From Flavicella sediminum (lineage in GTDB: Bacteria > Bacteroidota > Bacteroidia > Flavobacteriales > Flavobacteriaceae): DNA of 64,000 nucleotides. The stretch covers positions 1,770,123 to 1,834,122 of the forward strand of contig NZ_VDET01000002.1 in assembly GCF_006381105.1 (NCBI RefSeq), in the 5' to 3' direction. Below are positions 36,450 to 44,749 of the stretch, piece by piece; the first letter of the stretch is position 1, and each line of letters begins with the position of its first letter. Under the pieces are notes generated by a model. That model was given only the letters and a program-made list of their open reading frames with translations, had not been told where the DNA came from and ran no database searches. The position numbers and the translations under genes are program-made.

Positions 36450-36764
36450 TTAAGCGGCAATACAATGTCTGTGATGGATCGCTTTTTTAAAAGTGTCCAA
36501 AGCTTCTATAGCGCTTTTGTCACAATCATACTCTTTCGTTAAAATTTGTTTTACTTCTTGAGGTAAAAATAAAGAGAATTTTTTTGATAAGGTTATTGTG
36601 TCAATATACGTACCATGTTTTAACTCAAATACAATATAGTAAACGGTTCTGTTCTCTTCGTTTCGGGTGCTGATATTGTAGTTGTAGTCTTTTAATTTTG
36701 TGTATTGTTTGTAGTAAATTAAAGCAATAGACAGGATGATTAATAGTAGGGAATATAAAATCAT
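36450..36764 (-). CDS. Small membrane-anchored protein, paralogue B
   Basis: 104-residue protein with an N-terminal helix ('ILYSLLLIILSIALIYY') and a charged domain 'KLKDYNYNISTR', 'VYYIVFELKHGTYIDT', 'KKFSLFLPQEVKQIL'. The order and spacing of these blocks match the next gene downstream (36018-36329), so a local duplication is clear. The C-terminus differs, ending with 'HHRHCIAA'. The 120-base gap between the copies has no terminator that I can see. Function unknown. Confidence 0.7.
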   Translation of the reverse strand: MILYSLLLIILSIALIYYKQYTKLKDYNYNISTRNEENRTVYYIVFELKHGTYIDTITLSKKFSLFLPQEVKQILTKEYDCDKSAIEALDTFKKAIHHRHCIAA

Positions 36765-36874
36765 TGCAGTTTTATGTTGGTTTATATGTTAAAAGAAACG
36801 TATTGAAAATAATAATATTGTGCTGACTTGCTTTTTTTTATGCTTTTTTTTAAAGTCTAATTTGCTTTAAGTTG

Positions 36875-36882
36875 TACATTTG
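36875..36882 (+). promoter_or_regulatory. Promoter of the 36903 lipoprotein gene (-7 box)
   Basis: TACATTTG is an exact TAnnTTTG match, 11 bases before the out-of-frame ATG at 36893 and 21 before the in-frame TTG at 36903. Confidence 0.4.
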
Positions 36883-36902
36883 TTTTACAAAAATGAAAAA
36901 AA

Positions 36903-37520
36903 TTGATTTTTAAAAATTCAATCATCACTTGTTGCATGCTAGTTGTACTTATTGCATGTCAAAATAAAAAAAAAATAAATGTAGATTCGGATGAGTCTTC
37001 AGTAGCAATTCATTCAAAAAAGCAACTGCAAAAATCGTACCAGTTTACGGATACTTTGACGACTATTTCCAAGTCTAAAGTAAACAATTGGTATGGCTAT
37101 AAAAACTTGTCTAGTTTTTTAAAAGAACGTTACACAAATGTTAGTCCAAATACAGCGTTAGAGTTTTCAAATGAATTGTTTGAAGTTGTTCAAAAAGTTA
37201 GGGATTCTTTTCAAATTAAGGAATTGAATACGGAGAGTTTGGATGCTCGGTTTAATGTTTTGAGTTCTGAGGTTTTACGTTTAAAAGATATGGATGATAT
37301 CCCTTCTATTAAAGCAGAGGAAGTAGAGTTACAGACTTTAAAAATTATGGAAGTTTACAGTTCTATCAATGCGAAAATAAACGCCGTTTATGCACAGCAA
37401 TCTTTTGATGAAGATGTGAATTTTGACGAAAGTATTTTTGAGTTTAGAGAGCCTTTAGAACGAAGGTTTGTGAAGCCGAAAATTAAGTCTAAGAGAAATG
37501 CGAGGAAAATCCCTCGCTAA
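36903..37520 (+). CDS. Hypothetical lipoprotein with suspect start
   Basis: 205-residue predicted lipoprotein: signal 'SIITCCMLVVLIAC' with lipobox 'LIAC', mature part rich in Lys, Ser and Glu, mostly helical, no family recognised. The only in-frame starts before the signal are a TTG at 36903 and, too late, an ATG inside the signal. An ATG with a run of seven A lies at 36893, one base out of frame. With six A it would read 'MKKLIFKNSIITCC', a textbook signal peptide. So the gene either uses TTG or carries a one-base expansion in the A run (real mutation, phase variation or read error). Its 3' end overlaps convergent recX by 32 bases. Confidence 0.65.
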   Translation: MIFKNSIITCCMLVVLIACQNKKKINVDSDESSVAIHSKKQLQKSYQFTDTLTTISKSKVNNWYGYKNLSSFLKERYTNVSPNTALEFSNELFEVVQKVRDSFQIKELNTESLDARFNVLSSEVLRLKDMDDIPSIKAEEVELQTLKIMEVYSSINAKINAVYAQQSFDEDVNFDESIFEFREPLERRFVKPKIKSKRNARKIPR

Positions 37521-37965
37521 TTAAACTAGATTCGTAGCCCATTCTTGAGAGGTAGTCGTAAATTTTCTTTTTCTTTTTATACGGATTTGTCTCTTTGGTG
37601 TTGTTCATTTTTTTCAGAAGTAATTCTTCAAATGTTTTAAAATACTCTTCAGAATCAATTTCTTCCAGACCCTTTTTTATATTGTAAGAACTTATTTTTC
37701 GGAATTTTAATTCTTGAGTGATTCTTTGTTTTCCCCATTTTTTTATTCTGAATTTACCCCTTGCATAGCTTTGTGAAAACCGTGTTTCGTTCAAGTATTT
37801 TTCTTGTATTAAATGTGTAATTACCTCTTCAATAATTTCAGGAATAAGCCGCATTTTAGAAAGTTTTTCTTCCACTTCTTTATGGCAGCGGTCTTGGTAA
37901 ACGCAATAGTTTTCTAAGGCAAGTTTGGCTTCTTTAAGGGTGTATGTTTTTACAGAGTTTTTCAC
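37489..37965 (-). CDS. recX: Regulatory protein RecX
   Basis: Binds RecA filaments and modulates recombination. 158 residues, mostly helical, with tandem three-helix repeats: 'LENYCVYQDRCHKEVEEKLSKM', 'YLNETRFSQSYARGKFRIKKWGKQRI' and the end 'YDYLSRMGYESSLI'. The 'RFSQSYARGKFRIKKWGK' motif is the RecX hallmark. Length is usual for Bacteroidota. A -7 box (37970-37977) lies directly before the ATG, again implying a very short leader. Its 3' end overlaps the convergent lipoprotein gene. Confidence 0.92.
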   Translation of the reverse strand: MKNSVKTYTLKEAKLALENYCVYQDRCHKEVEEKLSKMRLIPEIIEEVITHLIQEKYLNETRFSQSYARGKFRIKKWGKQRITQELKFRKISSYNIKKGLEEIDSEEYFKTFEELLLKKMNNTKETNPYKKKKKIYDYLSRMGYESSLISEGFSSHFS

Positions 37966-37969
37966 AAAT

Positions 37970-37977
37970 CAAAATTA
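37970..37977 (-). promoter_or_regulatory. recX -7 box adjoining the start codon
   Basis: Minus-strand TAATTTTG fits TAnnTTTG exactly and ends four bases before the recX ATG, so a leaderless transcript is implied if it is used. Confidence 0.35.
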
Positions 37978-37983
37978 CGACAA

Positions 37984-38018
37984 TAAAAAAACGGTTGAAA
38001 GAAATTTCAACCGTTTTT
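37984..38018 (-). terminator. Terminator of the RND efflux operon
   Basis: AAAACGGTTGAAA and TTTCAACCGTTTT pair perfectly around loop GAAA. The minus strand continues into a T run. It follows the RND permease stop at 38037. Confidence 0.9.
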
Positions 38019-38036
38019 AATTTTATGCAACTGTTA

Positions 38037-41000
38037 TTAGGCTAGTTTTATTTGGAGCCACATTTTAAATCTTGTAATAAGGAAAAATAAAATAGGTACG
38101 ATGATTAGCGTAAGGAAGGTCGCTACGAATAATCCGTAAATAACCGTCCAAGCTAAAGGTCCCCAAAAAATTACATTATCTCCACCAATATAAACATGTG
38201 CGTCAAATTCACTTGCCAGAGTAAAGAAGTTTATATTCAGTCCAATCGCTAAAGGAATCAATCCTAAAATAGTAGTAATTGCGGTTAAAAGTACGGGTCT
38301 TAAACGTGCTTTACCGGCCAAAACAATACTATCAAACAAATCAGAAACTGGTAAGTATTCAGTTTCGCCTAAACCTAGTTCTTCTTTCTTTCTATCTATT
38401 AAAAGTTGCGCATAATCGAGCAATACAACCCCGTTGTTCACTACAATTCCAGCAAGAGATATAATTCCCATCATCGTCATCATAATAACAAAAGAAGCAC
38501 CTGTAACAACAATTCCTCCAAATACTCCGATCAAACTTAAAAAGATAGCCACCATAATGATTGCTGGTTTAGAAACAGAGTTGAATTGGAATATCAAAAT
38601 CAAAAAGATCAATCCCAGTCCAGAGAAAAAGGCTCCCATTAAAAAGGTCATTTGTTTTTGCTGCTCTTCAATTTGTCCTGTATAATCAATTTGAACGCCT
38701 TTTGGAAGGTTTTTAAAATTGACCATTTCATCTTGAATTTTAGCAACAATTGCACTTGCATCTGTATAACCTGGCGATAATGCAGAATATACAGTTACCA
38801 CTCTTTTTTGCTCTTTATGTTTAATAGAACTAAACCCAGAATTGTTACTTTGTTTTGCGACTGCAGAAACTGGAACTTCTTTAATTCTACCCGTGGCAGG
38901 ATCTCTAAAAGTTATTTTTTGATCGAAAATAGCACTTTTGTTGTAACGGTCTTCTTTGTTGAAACGAACATAAATGTCATAATCTTCCCCCGCTTCTTTA
39001 TAAACTCCAGCTTTGCTACCGAAAATAGCACTACGTAATTGTTGACCAACTTGTCCGTTGCTGACCCCTAATTCTCCTGCTTTTTTTCTGTCTACCAAAA
39101 CTTGCATTCCTGGTTTGTCTCTGTTGACATCAATTTTTAGTTCGTCAATTCCAGCAATGTTTTCTGAGTTGATAAAATCACGCATTTTTTCAGCAGTTTC
39201 AATCAATTCAGCATAATCATTCCCTTGAATTTCAATATTAATTGGTGATCCTGCCGGTGGACCAGCAGCATCTTTTTCAACAGAAATCAATACTCCAGGA
39301 TAGATTCCAACCAATGCTTTTTGTATTTTTTGTCGAAGAACCTCACTGTCTTCTCCTCTTCGATATTTGTATTCACGCATAGAGGCGGTGATTTTACCTT
39401 TGTGTGGCATTTCTGCCGCAGAGCCTCCGTCTGTTTGTGGGTTTCCGGCTCCTTCACCAACTTGAGAAACAGCACTTTCTACTAAGAAATTGTAATCGCC
39501 ATCCATGTAAGTATTTTCATTCAATACTTCAAAGACACGGGTTTCAATTTTTTTGGTGATTGTATTTGTTTTTTCTATATCTGTTCCTTCAGGATATTCT
39601 ATATAGACAATAATTTGATTTGGTTTGTTGTCTGGGAAAAATTCAATTTTTGTTCTTTGAGTTTCTACAGAATAACCAAATATTCTAAATGCGGCAATTA
39701 ATAAAATAAATGTGATCACCACCAAGGTTCCTGATCTTTTTCCAGTTAAAGCTCTTTTAAGCTGGTTTTCATACCAGTTTTCTAAGCGAGTCAATACTTT
39801 TGTTTGGAAATAAATAGCCATTTTTCGCAAGCCTAATCGGTAAATCCATAATAGGACTACAGTGAATAGAACAACGGTTCCTAATGAGCTACCTGCAAAC
39901 AACATTGCGCAACCAATAACGACCATAATTATAGAAACGGTGACAATTTTCTTTAAACTCATTTCTTCATCTTCAACAGTCATAAATTTTGAGACCAAAA
40001 CAGAGTTAAAGAAAATAGCGACGAATAAAGAAGAACCTAGTACTACCGATAAGGTAATTGGAAAGTAGATCATAAATTGTCCCATTAACCCTGGCCATAA
40101 ACCTAAAGGTATAAAGGCGGCAACAGTGGTAGCCGTAGAAATGATAATAGGAAAAGCAATTTCACCAATACCTTTTTTTGCAGCTTCTACACGTGTCATT
40201 CCTTCTTCATCCATCAATCGGTATACGTTTTCAACAACCACAATACCGTTGTCTACAAGCATTCCCAGTCCCATAATTAATCCGAAAAGAATCATGGTAT
40301 TCATGGTGTAGCCTAACCAATTTAAAATCATTAACGACATAAACATAGACATTGGAATGGCAAAACCTACGAATAAGGCATTTTTGAATCCAAGGAAGAA
40401 CATAAGTACGGTAACAACTAAAATAATTCCGAAGATTATATTGTTCACTAAATCATCTACTTGACCAATTGTTTTAGAAGATTGATCGTTAGAGATCGTT
40501 ACTTTTAAATCTTTCGGGAAAATATCAGATTTAGCATGGTCTACCATTTTTAGTATTTGCTCAGCAGCTGCTACCATGTTTTTACCCGATCTTTTCTTTA
40601 CATCAAGCATCACAACTTGTTCGCCAAATTCACGTGCATAGGTCGTTTTGTCTTTGTCTTTAAAAGAAATAGTGGCAACGTCTTTTAAGTAAATTGGATT
40701 TTGATTTTCGGCTTTTACCACAAAGTTTCCTAAGTCAGAAGGTTGGCTGATTTCACCAATAATTCTAATCGTACGTCTTTGTCCGCTGGTAATTAAATTT
40801 CCGGCAGACATGGTCGTGTTACCGTTGTTAACAGCAGAAATAATATCGTTAAAACTTACTTTTTTAGCCATCATTTTATAGATGTCTACGGCAATTTCAA
40901 CCTCTTTTTCTTGTGCACCACGAATATCAACTTTTTTGATTTCGTCTAAATCCTCAATTTCATCTTGTAAATATTCTCCAAATTCTTTTAACTTGTAAAT

Positions 41001-41492
41001 AGGGTAATCTCCAGAAATATTGATATTTAAGATAGGGATCTCTTCAGACATACTCAACTCAAAAGCGTTGGGTTCTACTTTGGCTCCATTAAATGTGGGC
41101 CAATCTTCGCTGGCGGTTTCGGCATCAATTTCATCTTTAACCTTTTGCTTAGCTTGATCTACGGTAATGTTTTCATCAAACTCCACTACAATCATAGAGT
41201 AATCTTCTTGCGAAGTTGAGGTGATTTCTACGACATTACTCACCGTTTTTAACTTGTCCTCAAGCGGGTCTGTAATTAATTTTTCAATATCTTCAGCCGT
41301 ATTTCCTGGGTATAGTGAGCTAATGTAAATCTTAGTTTCACGAATTTCCGGGAAATTTTCTCTAGGCATGTTAAAATAAGCAGATCCTCCCATAAAGAGA
41401 ATTAGCGCCATCATTACATAAATGGTGGTTTTGTTATTTATAGCCCAATTGGAGAGGCCAAATTCCTTGTCTGTCTTTTTTTGTTCGCTCAT
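38037..41492 (-). CDS. RND efflux transporter permease (AcrB/MexB superfamily)
   Basis: Inner-membrane proton-driven efflux pump, 1151 residues, slightly longer than AcrB. Two halves each have one helix, a large periplasmic loop and a group of helices. The first starts 'SNWAINNKTTIYVMMALILFMGGSAYF', with 'LISGDYPIYKLKEFGEYLQDEIE'-like porter segments. The central TM4 motif reads 'LVDNGIVVVENVYRLM': the first Asp of the usual Asp-Asp pair is kept, the second is Asn. An insert between halves (~residues 505-560) adds extra hydrophobic helices. It is the last gene of tetR-tolC-adaptor-RND and would form a tripartite pump. Substrate unknown (drug, detergent or metabolite). Confidence 0.92.
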   Translation of the reverse strand: MSEQKKTDKEFGLSNWAINNKTTIYVMMALILFMGGSAYFNMPRENFPEIRETKIYISSLYPGNTAEDIEKLITDPLEDKLKTVSNVVEITSTSQEDYSMIVVEFDENITVDQAKQKVKDEIDAETASEDWPTFNGAKVEPNAFELSMSEEIPILNINISGDYPIYKLKEFGEYLQDEIEDLDEIKKVDIRGAQEKEVEIAVDIYKMMAKKVSFNDIISAVNNGNTTMSAGNLITSGQRRTIRIIGEISQPSDLGNFVVKAENQNPIYLKDVATISFKDKDKTTYAREFGEQVVMLDVKKRSGKNMVAAAEQILKMVDHAKSDIFPKDLKVTISNDQSSKTIGQVDDLVNNIIFGIILVVTVLMFFLGFKNALFVGFAIPMSMFMSLMILNWLGYTMNTMILFGLIMGLGMLVDNGIVVVENVYRLMDEEGMTRVEAAKKGIGEIAFPIIISTATTVAAFIPLGLWPGLMGQFMIYFPITLSVVLGSSLFVAIFFNSVLVSKFMTVEDEEMSLKKIVTVSIIMVVIGCAMLFAGSSLGTVVLFTVVLLWIYRLGLRKMAIYFQTKVLTRLENWYENQLKRALTGKRSGTLVVITFILLIAAFRIFGYSVETQRTKIEFFPDNKPNQIIVYIEYPEGTDIEKTNTITKKIETRVFEVLNENTYMDGDYNFLVESAVSQVGEGAGNPQTDGGSAAEMPHKGKITASMREYKYRRGEDSEVLRQKIQKALVGIYPGVLISVEKDAAGPPAGSPINIEIQGNDYAELIETAEKMRDFINSENIAGIDELKIDVNRDKPGMQVLVDRKKAGELGVSNGQVGQQLRSAIFGSKAGVYKEAGEDYDIYVRFNKEDRYNKSAIFDQKITFRDPATGRIKEVPVSAVAKQSNNSGFSSIKHKEQKRVVTVYSALSPGYTDASAIVAKIQDEMVNFKNLPKGVQIDYTGQIEEQQKQMTFLMGAFFSGLGLIFLILIFQFNSVSKPAIIMVAIFLSLIGVFGGIVVTGASFVIMMTMMGIISLAGIVVNNGVVLLDYAQLLIDRKKEELGLGETEYLPVSDLFDSIVLAGKARLRPVLLTAITTILGLIPLAIGLNINFFTLASEFDAHVYIGGDNVIFWGPLAWTVIYGLFVATFLTLIIVPILFFLITRFKMWLQIKLA

Positions 41493-41501
41493 AACAACTT
41501 C

Positions 41502-42668
41502 TTATTTGATGATTACAACAGTTTGTCCTTCGTTTACACTACGAGCACCTTCTTCAATAACTTCTGTACCTTCTGTTAATGCACTTAAAACTTCAATAAC
41601 ATTGTCTTGTGTTTTACCTGTGGTAATAAAAGTTTTTTCAACCGTTGCATTGTTGCCTTTTTTGTTCTTAGCAATGTATACATATTGCTCGCCTTCTGCA
41701 TTTTCTGAAATGATGCTTTGAGGAATTAAAACGGCATTGTTGTTTGTGTAGTCGTTTACCTTTAAACGAGCCGACATGTTTGGTTTTATTTCGCGATCTT
41801 CATTAGGAACGTTTAATTCAATAACAAATGAACGGTTGTTTGGGTTGATGTAATTTCCTACATGCTTAATTTTCGTATCCACGGTTTTACCTAAAACAGG
41901 GAAGTAAATGCTTACTTCTTTTCCTTTTTTAACACTAGCAATATATTTTTCAGGAACTTCTGCTTTTATTTTCATGTTTGTTAGATTGATAATTCTAAAC
42001 ATTTCAGATCCAACTCCTGGTCCTATAACACTTCCTTTATCTTGAAGGATGGCATCTACGGTTCCATCAAAAGGTGCTACAATTTTTGATTTGTCTAATT
42101 GCGTGTTTAATTGCGCTACGTTGTTAGAAAGTGCTAAATAATTAGTCTCTGCTTGTAAGAAATCAATTTCAGAACCTATATTTTGATCCCAAAGTCTTTT
42201 TTGTTTTTCATAAATAGTTTTGGCAAGTTTTTCTTGAGCTTCTAATTGTCCCAGCTGTTCGCTAATTCCGCCATCGTTAATTGTAGCCAAAACGTCTCCT
42301 TTTTTTACCCGTTGTCCTTCTACTACAGGAATGCTTTCTATAATTCCTTGTGTTTCTGGGTAGACCAATACATTTTGTTTGGTGCTTACATTTCCTTGTA
42401 ATTCTAGGTAGTGTTTAAAAACTACGTTTTCAGCTTTAAAAGTAGTTACTAATGGAAATTTTGTTGTTTTGTCTAATTTTGAAATAGCGGCACTTAAAGA
42501 ATCTAATTGAACAGATATTTCTTTTTGTTTTTCTTCTATTTCTTTTTTCTTCGCTCTAATTTCGGTTAAATCACCAGTAGCGATTACCTCTTTTAAACTT
42601 GGTTCTTTTTGGTCGCCGCATGAAGCGATTGCGATGGCACTTGCAAGGATTAAATATATTTTTTTCAT
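41502..42668 (-). CDS. RND efflux periplasmic adaptor lipoprotein
   Basis: Membrane-fusion protein linking the RND pump to the outer-membrane channel. Signal with lipobox 'AIASC' puts lipidated Cys17 at the N-terminus. An early coiled coil (~residues 30-70, 'EIRAKKKEIEEKQKEISVQL') is followed by a lipoyl half ('LQGNVSTKQNVLVYPETQGIIESI'), the alpha-hairpin, the second lipoyl half ('IVAPFDGTVDAIL') and beta-barrel domains. 388 residues fits. It sits five bases after the TolC stop and nine bases before the pump start. Confidence 0.93.
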   Translation of the reverse strand: MKKIYLILASAIAIASCGDQKEPSLKEVIATGDLTEIRAKKKEIEEKQKEISVQLDSLSAAISKLDKTTKFPLVTTFKAENVVFKHYLELQGNVSTKQNVLVYPETQGIIESIPVVEGQRVKKGDVLATINDGGISEQLGQLEAQEKLAKTIYEKQKRLWDQNIGSEIDFLQAETNYLALSNNVAQLNTQLDKSKIVAPFDGTVDAILQDKGSVIGPGVGSEMFRIINLTNMKIKAEVPEKYIASVKKGKEVSIYFPVLGKTVDTKIKHVGNYINPNNRSFVIELNVPNEDREIKPNMSARLKVNDYTNNNAVLIPQSIISENAEGEQYVYIAKNKKGNNATVEKTFITTGKTQDNVIEVLSALTEGTEVIEEGARSVNEGQTVVIIK

Positions 42669-42673
42669 GATTT

Positions 42674-44005
42674 TTATTTTATGTTTAGGGCGTTTTCAAG
42701 TTCAGCTTTTTTGTTGATCACATTGATCATTGACTGCAAAAATTCTTGTTGACTGTTGTATAATTGTGTTTGAGCTTGGCGTAAATCGAAACTACTAGCC
42801 AATCCTTCTTTGTATTTTATAGAATTTTTATTTTCAATTCTTTCGGCTAAAGCTAAATTCTTTTGTCTGTTGTAATAGGTGTCAATAGCTAATTTGTATT
42901 CGCTTTTTAATTGTGCCGTTTCAATAGAAACTTGGTCTGCTGTTTCTTTTAAATCGTTTTGGGCAATTTCCCATTCAATTTTAGCTCGTTGTTTTTTAGC
43001 TCTTCCTTGAAAAGAAGTAAATATTGGAAATTCAACCCGAATCCCAGCGGTTACAGTTCCTAGCCACTTATTGTCAGAAGCATATAAGTTATTAAAAGAA
43101 CTATTGGTAAAGCTTAAATAATTAGAACTTAAATAACCACCAATGGTTGGAAGTGTTCTGTTTTTTTCAAGTTTGTATAAAAGCTCTTTGCTTTTGGAGT
43201 CATTTTCTGCAATTTTATAATCTACATTGTTAAATATAGACTGTTTTGTGTCAATAAGTTGTAAAGAAATATGATCTAAAATTAAAGTATCCATAGAATC
43301 GGTGAGTTCTATAGGGTTGTTGACCTCCATACCTAATAAAAGTTTTACGTAATTTTCAGAGATGGATTTTAGGTTTTCCATATTACGATAGTTATTCTTT
43401 AAATTGGAAAGCGTCAATTGCAATTGTTCAACATTTTCTTCTTCTGTCAAACCATTTTTAAAAATTATGCTGGTTTCTTTTAAGTTCTTTTTTACAGTAG
43501 CAATATTACGTTGCAAAATAGTAAGACTTTCTTGCGTAAGCATAGCGTTTGAATAAGCAGCGATAACAGCTTTTTTAATTTCGTTATCTGTTTTTTCTTT
43601 CGCGTTTTTTGAAATTGCCAAGAATACTTTAGATGCTTGAAGCGCTACAATATATTTCCCATCAAAGATTAATTGTGTTAGCGTAACATCAGGTTTTAAA
43701 CTGTGCTTGGGAAACATAAATCCGAATATGTATGTTGGATCGTTAGGGTCTGAAGGTGCGGGAAAAGGAGTGACGATATTATTCGTATAATCTATTTTTC
43801 CGTTAATTTGTGGAAGTCCTGTAGCTGTGGTCTCCCACTTTTGCTTTTCAGCAGCTTGAATGTTTAAGTCAGCATTTTTCACTTTTCTATTGTGTTTCAA
43901 TGCATAGTTAATGGCTTCTTTTAAACTAAAGCTACTTTTCATTTCTTGCGCTTGTAACACGGAAGCAAAAAGCAGAGCTAAAAGAATTAGCGTTTTGTTT
44001 CTCAT
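42674..44005 (-). CDS. TolC-family outer-membrane efflux protein
   Basis: Outer-membrane channel of the tripartite pump. Cleavable signal 'KTLILLALLFASVLQAQ' then two OEP repeats: 'SFSLKEAINYALKHNRKVKNADLNI' begins the first, and the second runs from ~residue 260. Long alternating helices with many Asn and Gln are visible, ending 'YNSQQEFLQSMINVINKKAELENAL', a typical OEP C-terminus. 443 residues is usual. It lies between tetR (10 bases upstream) and the adaptor gene. Confidence 0.93.
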   Translation of the reverse strand: MRNKTLILLALLFASVLQAQEMKSSFSLKEAINYALKHNRKVKNADLNIQAAEKQKWETTATGLPQINGKIDYTNNIVTPFPAPSDPNDPTYIFGFMFPKHSLKPDVTLTQLIFDGKYIVALQASKVFLAISKNAKEKTDNEIKKAVIAAYSNAMLTQESLTILQRNIATVKKNLKETSIIFKNGLTEEENVEQLQLTLSNLKNNYRNMENLKSISENYVKLLLGMEVNNPIELTDSMDTLILDHISLQLIDTKQSIFNNVDYKIAENDSKSKELLYKLEKNRTLPTIGGYLSSNYLSFTNSSFNNLYASDNKWLGTVTAGIRVEFPIFTSFQGRAKKQRAKIEWEIAQNDLKETADQVSIETAQLKSEYKLAIDTYYNRQKNLALAERIENKNSIKYKEGLASSFDLRQAQTQLYNSQQEFLQSMINVINKKAELENALNIK

Positions 44006-44015
44006 ACCTATTTGT

Positions 44016-44615
44016 TTATATACTTGTTTTTAATTGTTCTAATGTTTGTATTCCTTTTTCTGTGGCAATTCCCCGTACATGGTAATCTATGTAATTTTCC
44101 ATTAAATAATTCATGCTAAATGTATCTAAAGGAAAGGTGTCTAGATCTTTAATACCCGTCATGCCTTTAAAATATATCCGAGTAATAAAATCTACATCAA
44201 TCTCTTTTCTAAATAAACCTTGATCAATTCCTTTTTGTAAGTTGTCAGCAACACATTCTTGCATTACTGTAAACTGTTTCTTCATTAAAGTAGCATGAAT
44301 CTTAGGGTAATATTTATTAAGTTGGTATTGTGGCGAAGAGGTTTCGTCTTTTAAATGTTTTAAGATGAAATTTTTTATTTCATACAATTCTTCAATAGGA
44401 TTGTAGTTTTTTTCGCGAATATCATCAATGCCACATTTTATAAATTGAAACAGTCCAAATGTTGTTTCTTCAATTAAGATTCGTTTGTTGCTGAAATGCG
44501 TATAGATTGTTTTTTTAGAAATGCTCATTTTCTGAGCAATATCATCCATGGTTACACTTTTAAAACCAAAGCTTAAAAACATCTCGCCAGCGGTTTCTAA
44601 AATTTTACACTTCAT
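44016..44615 (-). CDS. TetR-family transcriptional repressor
   Basis: First gene of the efflux operon and its likely repressor. The N-terminal HTH spans residues ~2-50: 'LETAGEMFLSFGFKSVTMDDIAQKMSISKKTIYTHFSNKRIL' shows the TetR recognition helix 'ISKKTIYTHF'. The remaining ~150 residues form the ligand/dimer domain, low in family similarity, as usual. 199 residues is normal. Upstream are a consensus promoter and two palindromes, fitting autorepression. It follows the arrangement in which the regulator is co-transcribed with the pump it controls. Confidence 0.92.
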   Translation of the reverse strand: MKCKILETAGEMFLSFGFKSVTMDDIAQKMSISKKTIYTHFSNKRILIEETTFGLFQFIKCGIDDIREKNYNPIEELYEIKNFILKHLKDETSSPQYQLNKYYPKIHATLMKKQFTVMQECVADNLQKGIDQGLFRKEIDVDFITRIYFKGMTGIKDLDTFPLDTFSMNYLMENYIDYHVRGIATEKGIQTLEQLKTSI

Positions 44616-44634
44616 AGTTAAATTATTTTCGGTG

Positions 44635-44666
44635 CAAATATAGCGTTAGGAAACTGTAAAAACAAA
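44635..44666 (-). promoter_or_regulatory. Promoter of the tetR-RND efflux operon
   Basis: On the minus strand, -33 TTTG (44663-44666) and -7 TATATTTG (44635-44642) are separated by 20 bases, an ideal Bacteroidota promoter, ~20 bases before the tetR ATG. Confidence 0.75.
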
Positions 44667-44676
44667 AAAAGTTTCC
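44649..44676. promoter_or_regulatory. Candidate TetR operator 1 (inverted repeat)
   Basis: GGAAACT and AGTTTCC arms flank 14 bases and enclose the -33 element of the tetR promoter. Binding here would block the operon, fitting autorepression. Confidence 0.5.
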
Positions 44677-44679
44677 GTA

Positions 44680-44696
44680 GTTTACAAATTGTTAAC
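44680..44696. promoter_or_regulatory. Candidate TetR operator 2 (near-palindrome)
   Basis: GTTTACAAATTGTTAAC is a 17-base palindrome with 7 of 8 symmetric pairs, the usual size of a TetR site. It lies between divergent tetR and the prenyl synthase gene. Confidence 0.4.
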
Positions 44697-44749
44697 ATTT
44701 GTGGTGCACAGAATTATTGTTTGCATTATTTTTACAAAAAAATAAAATT

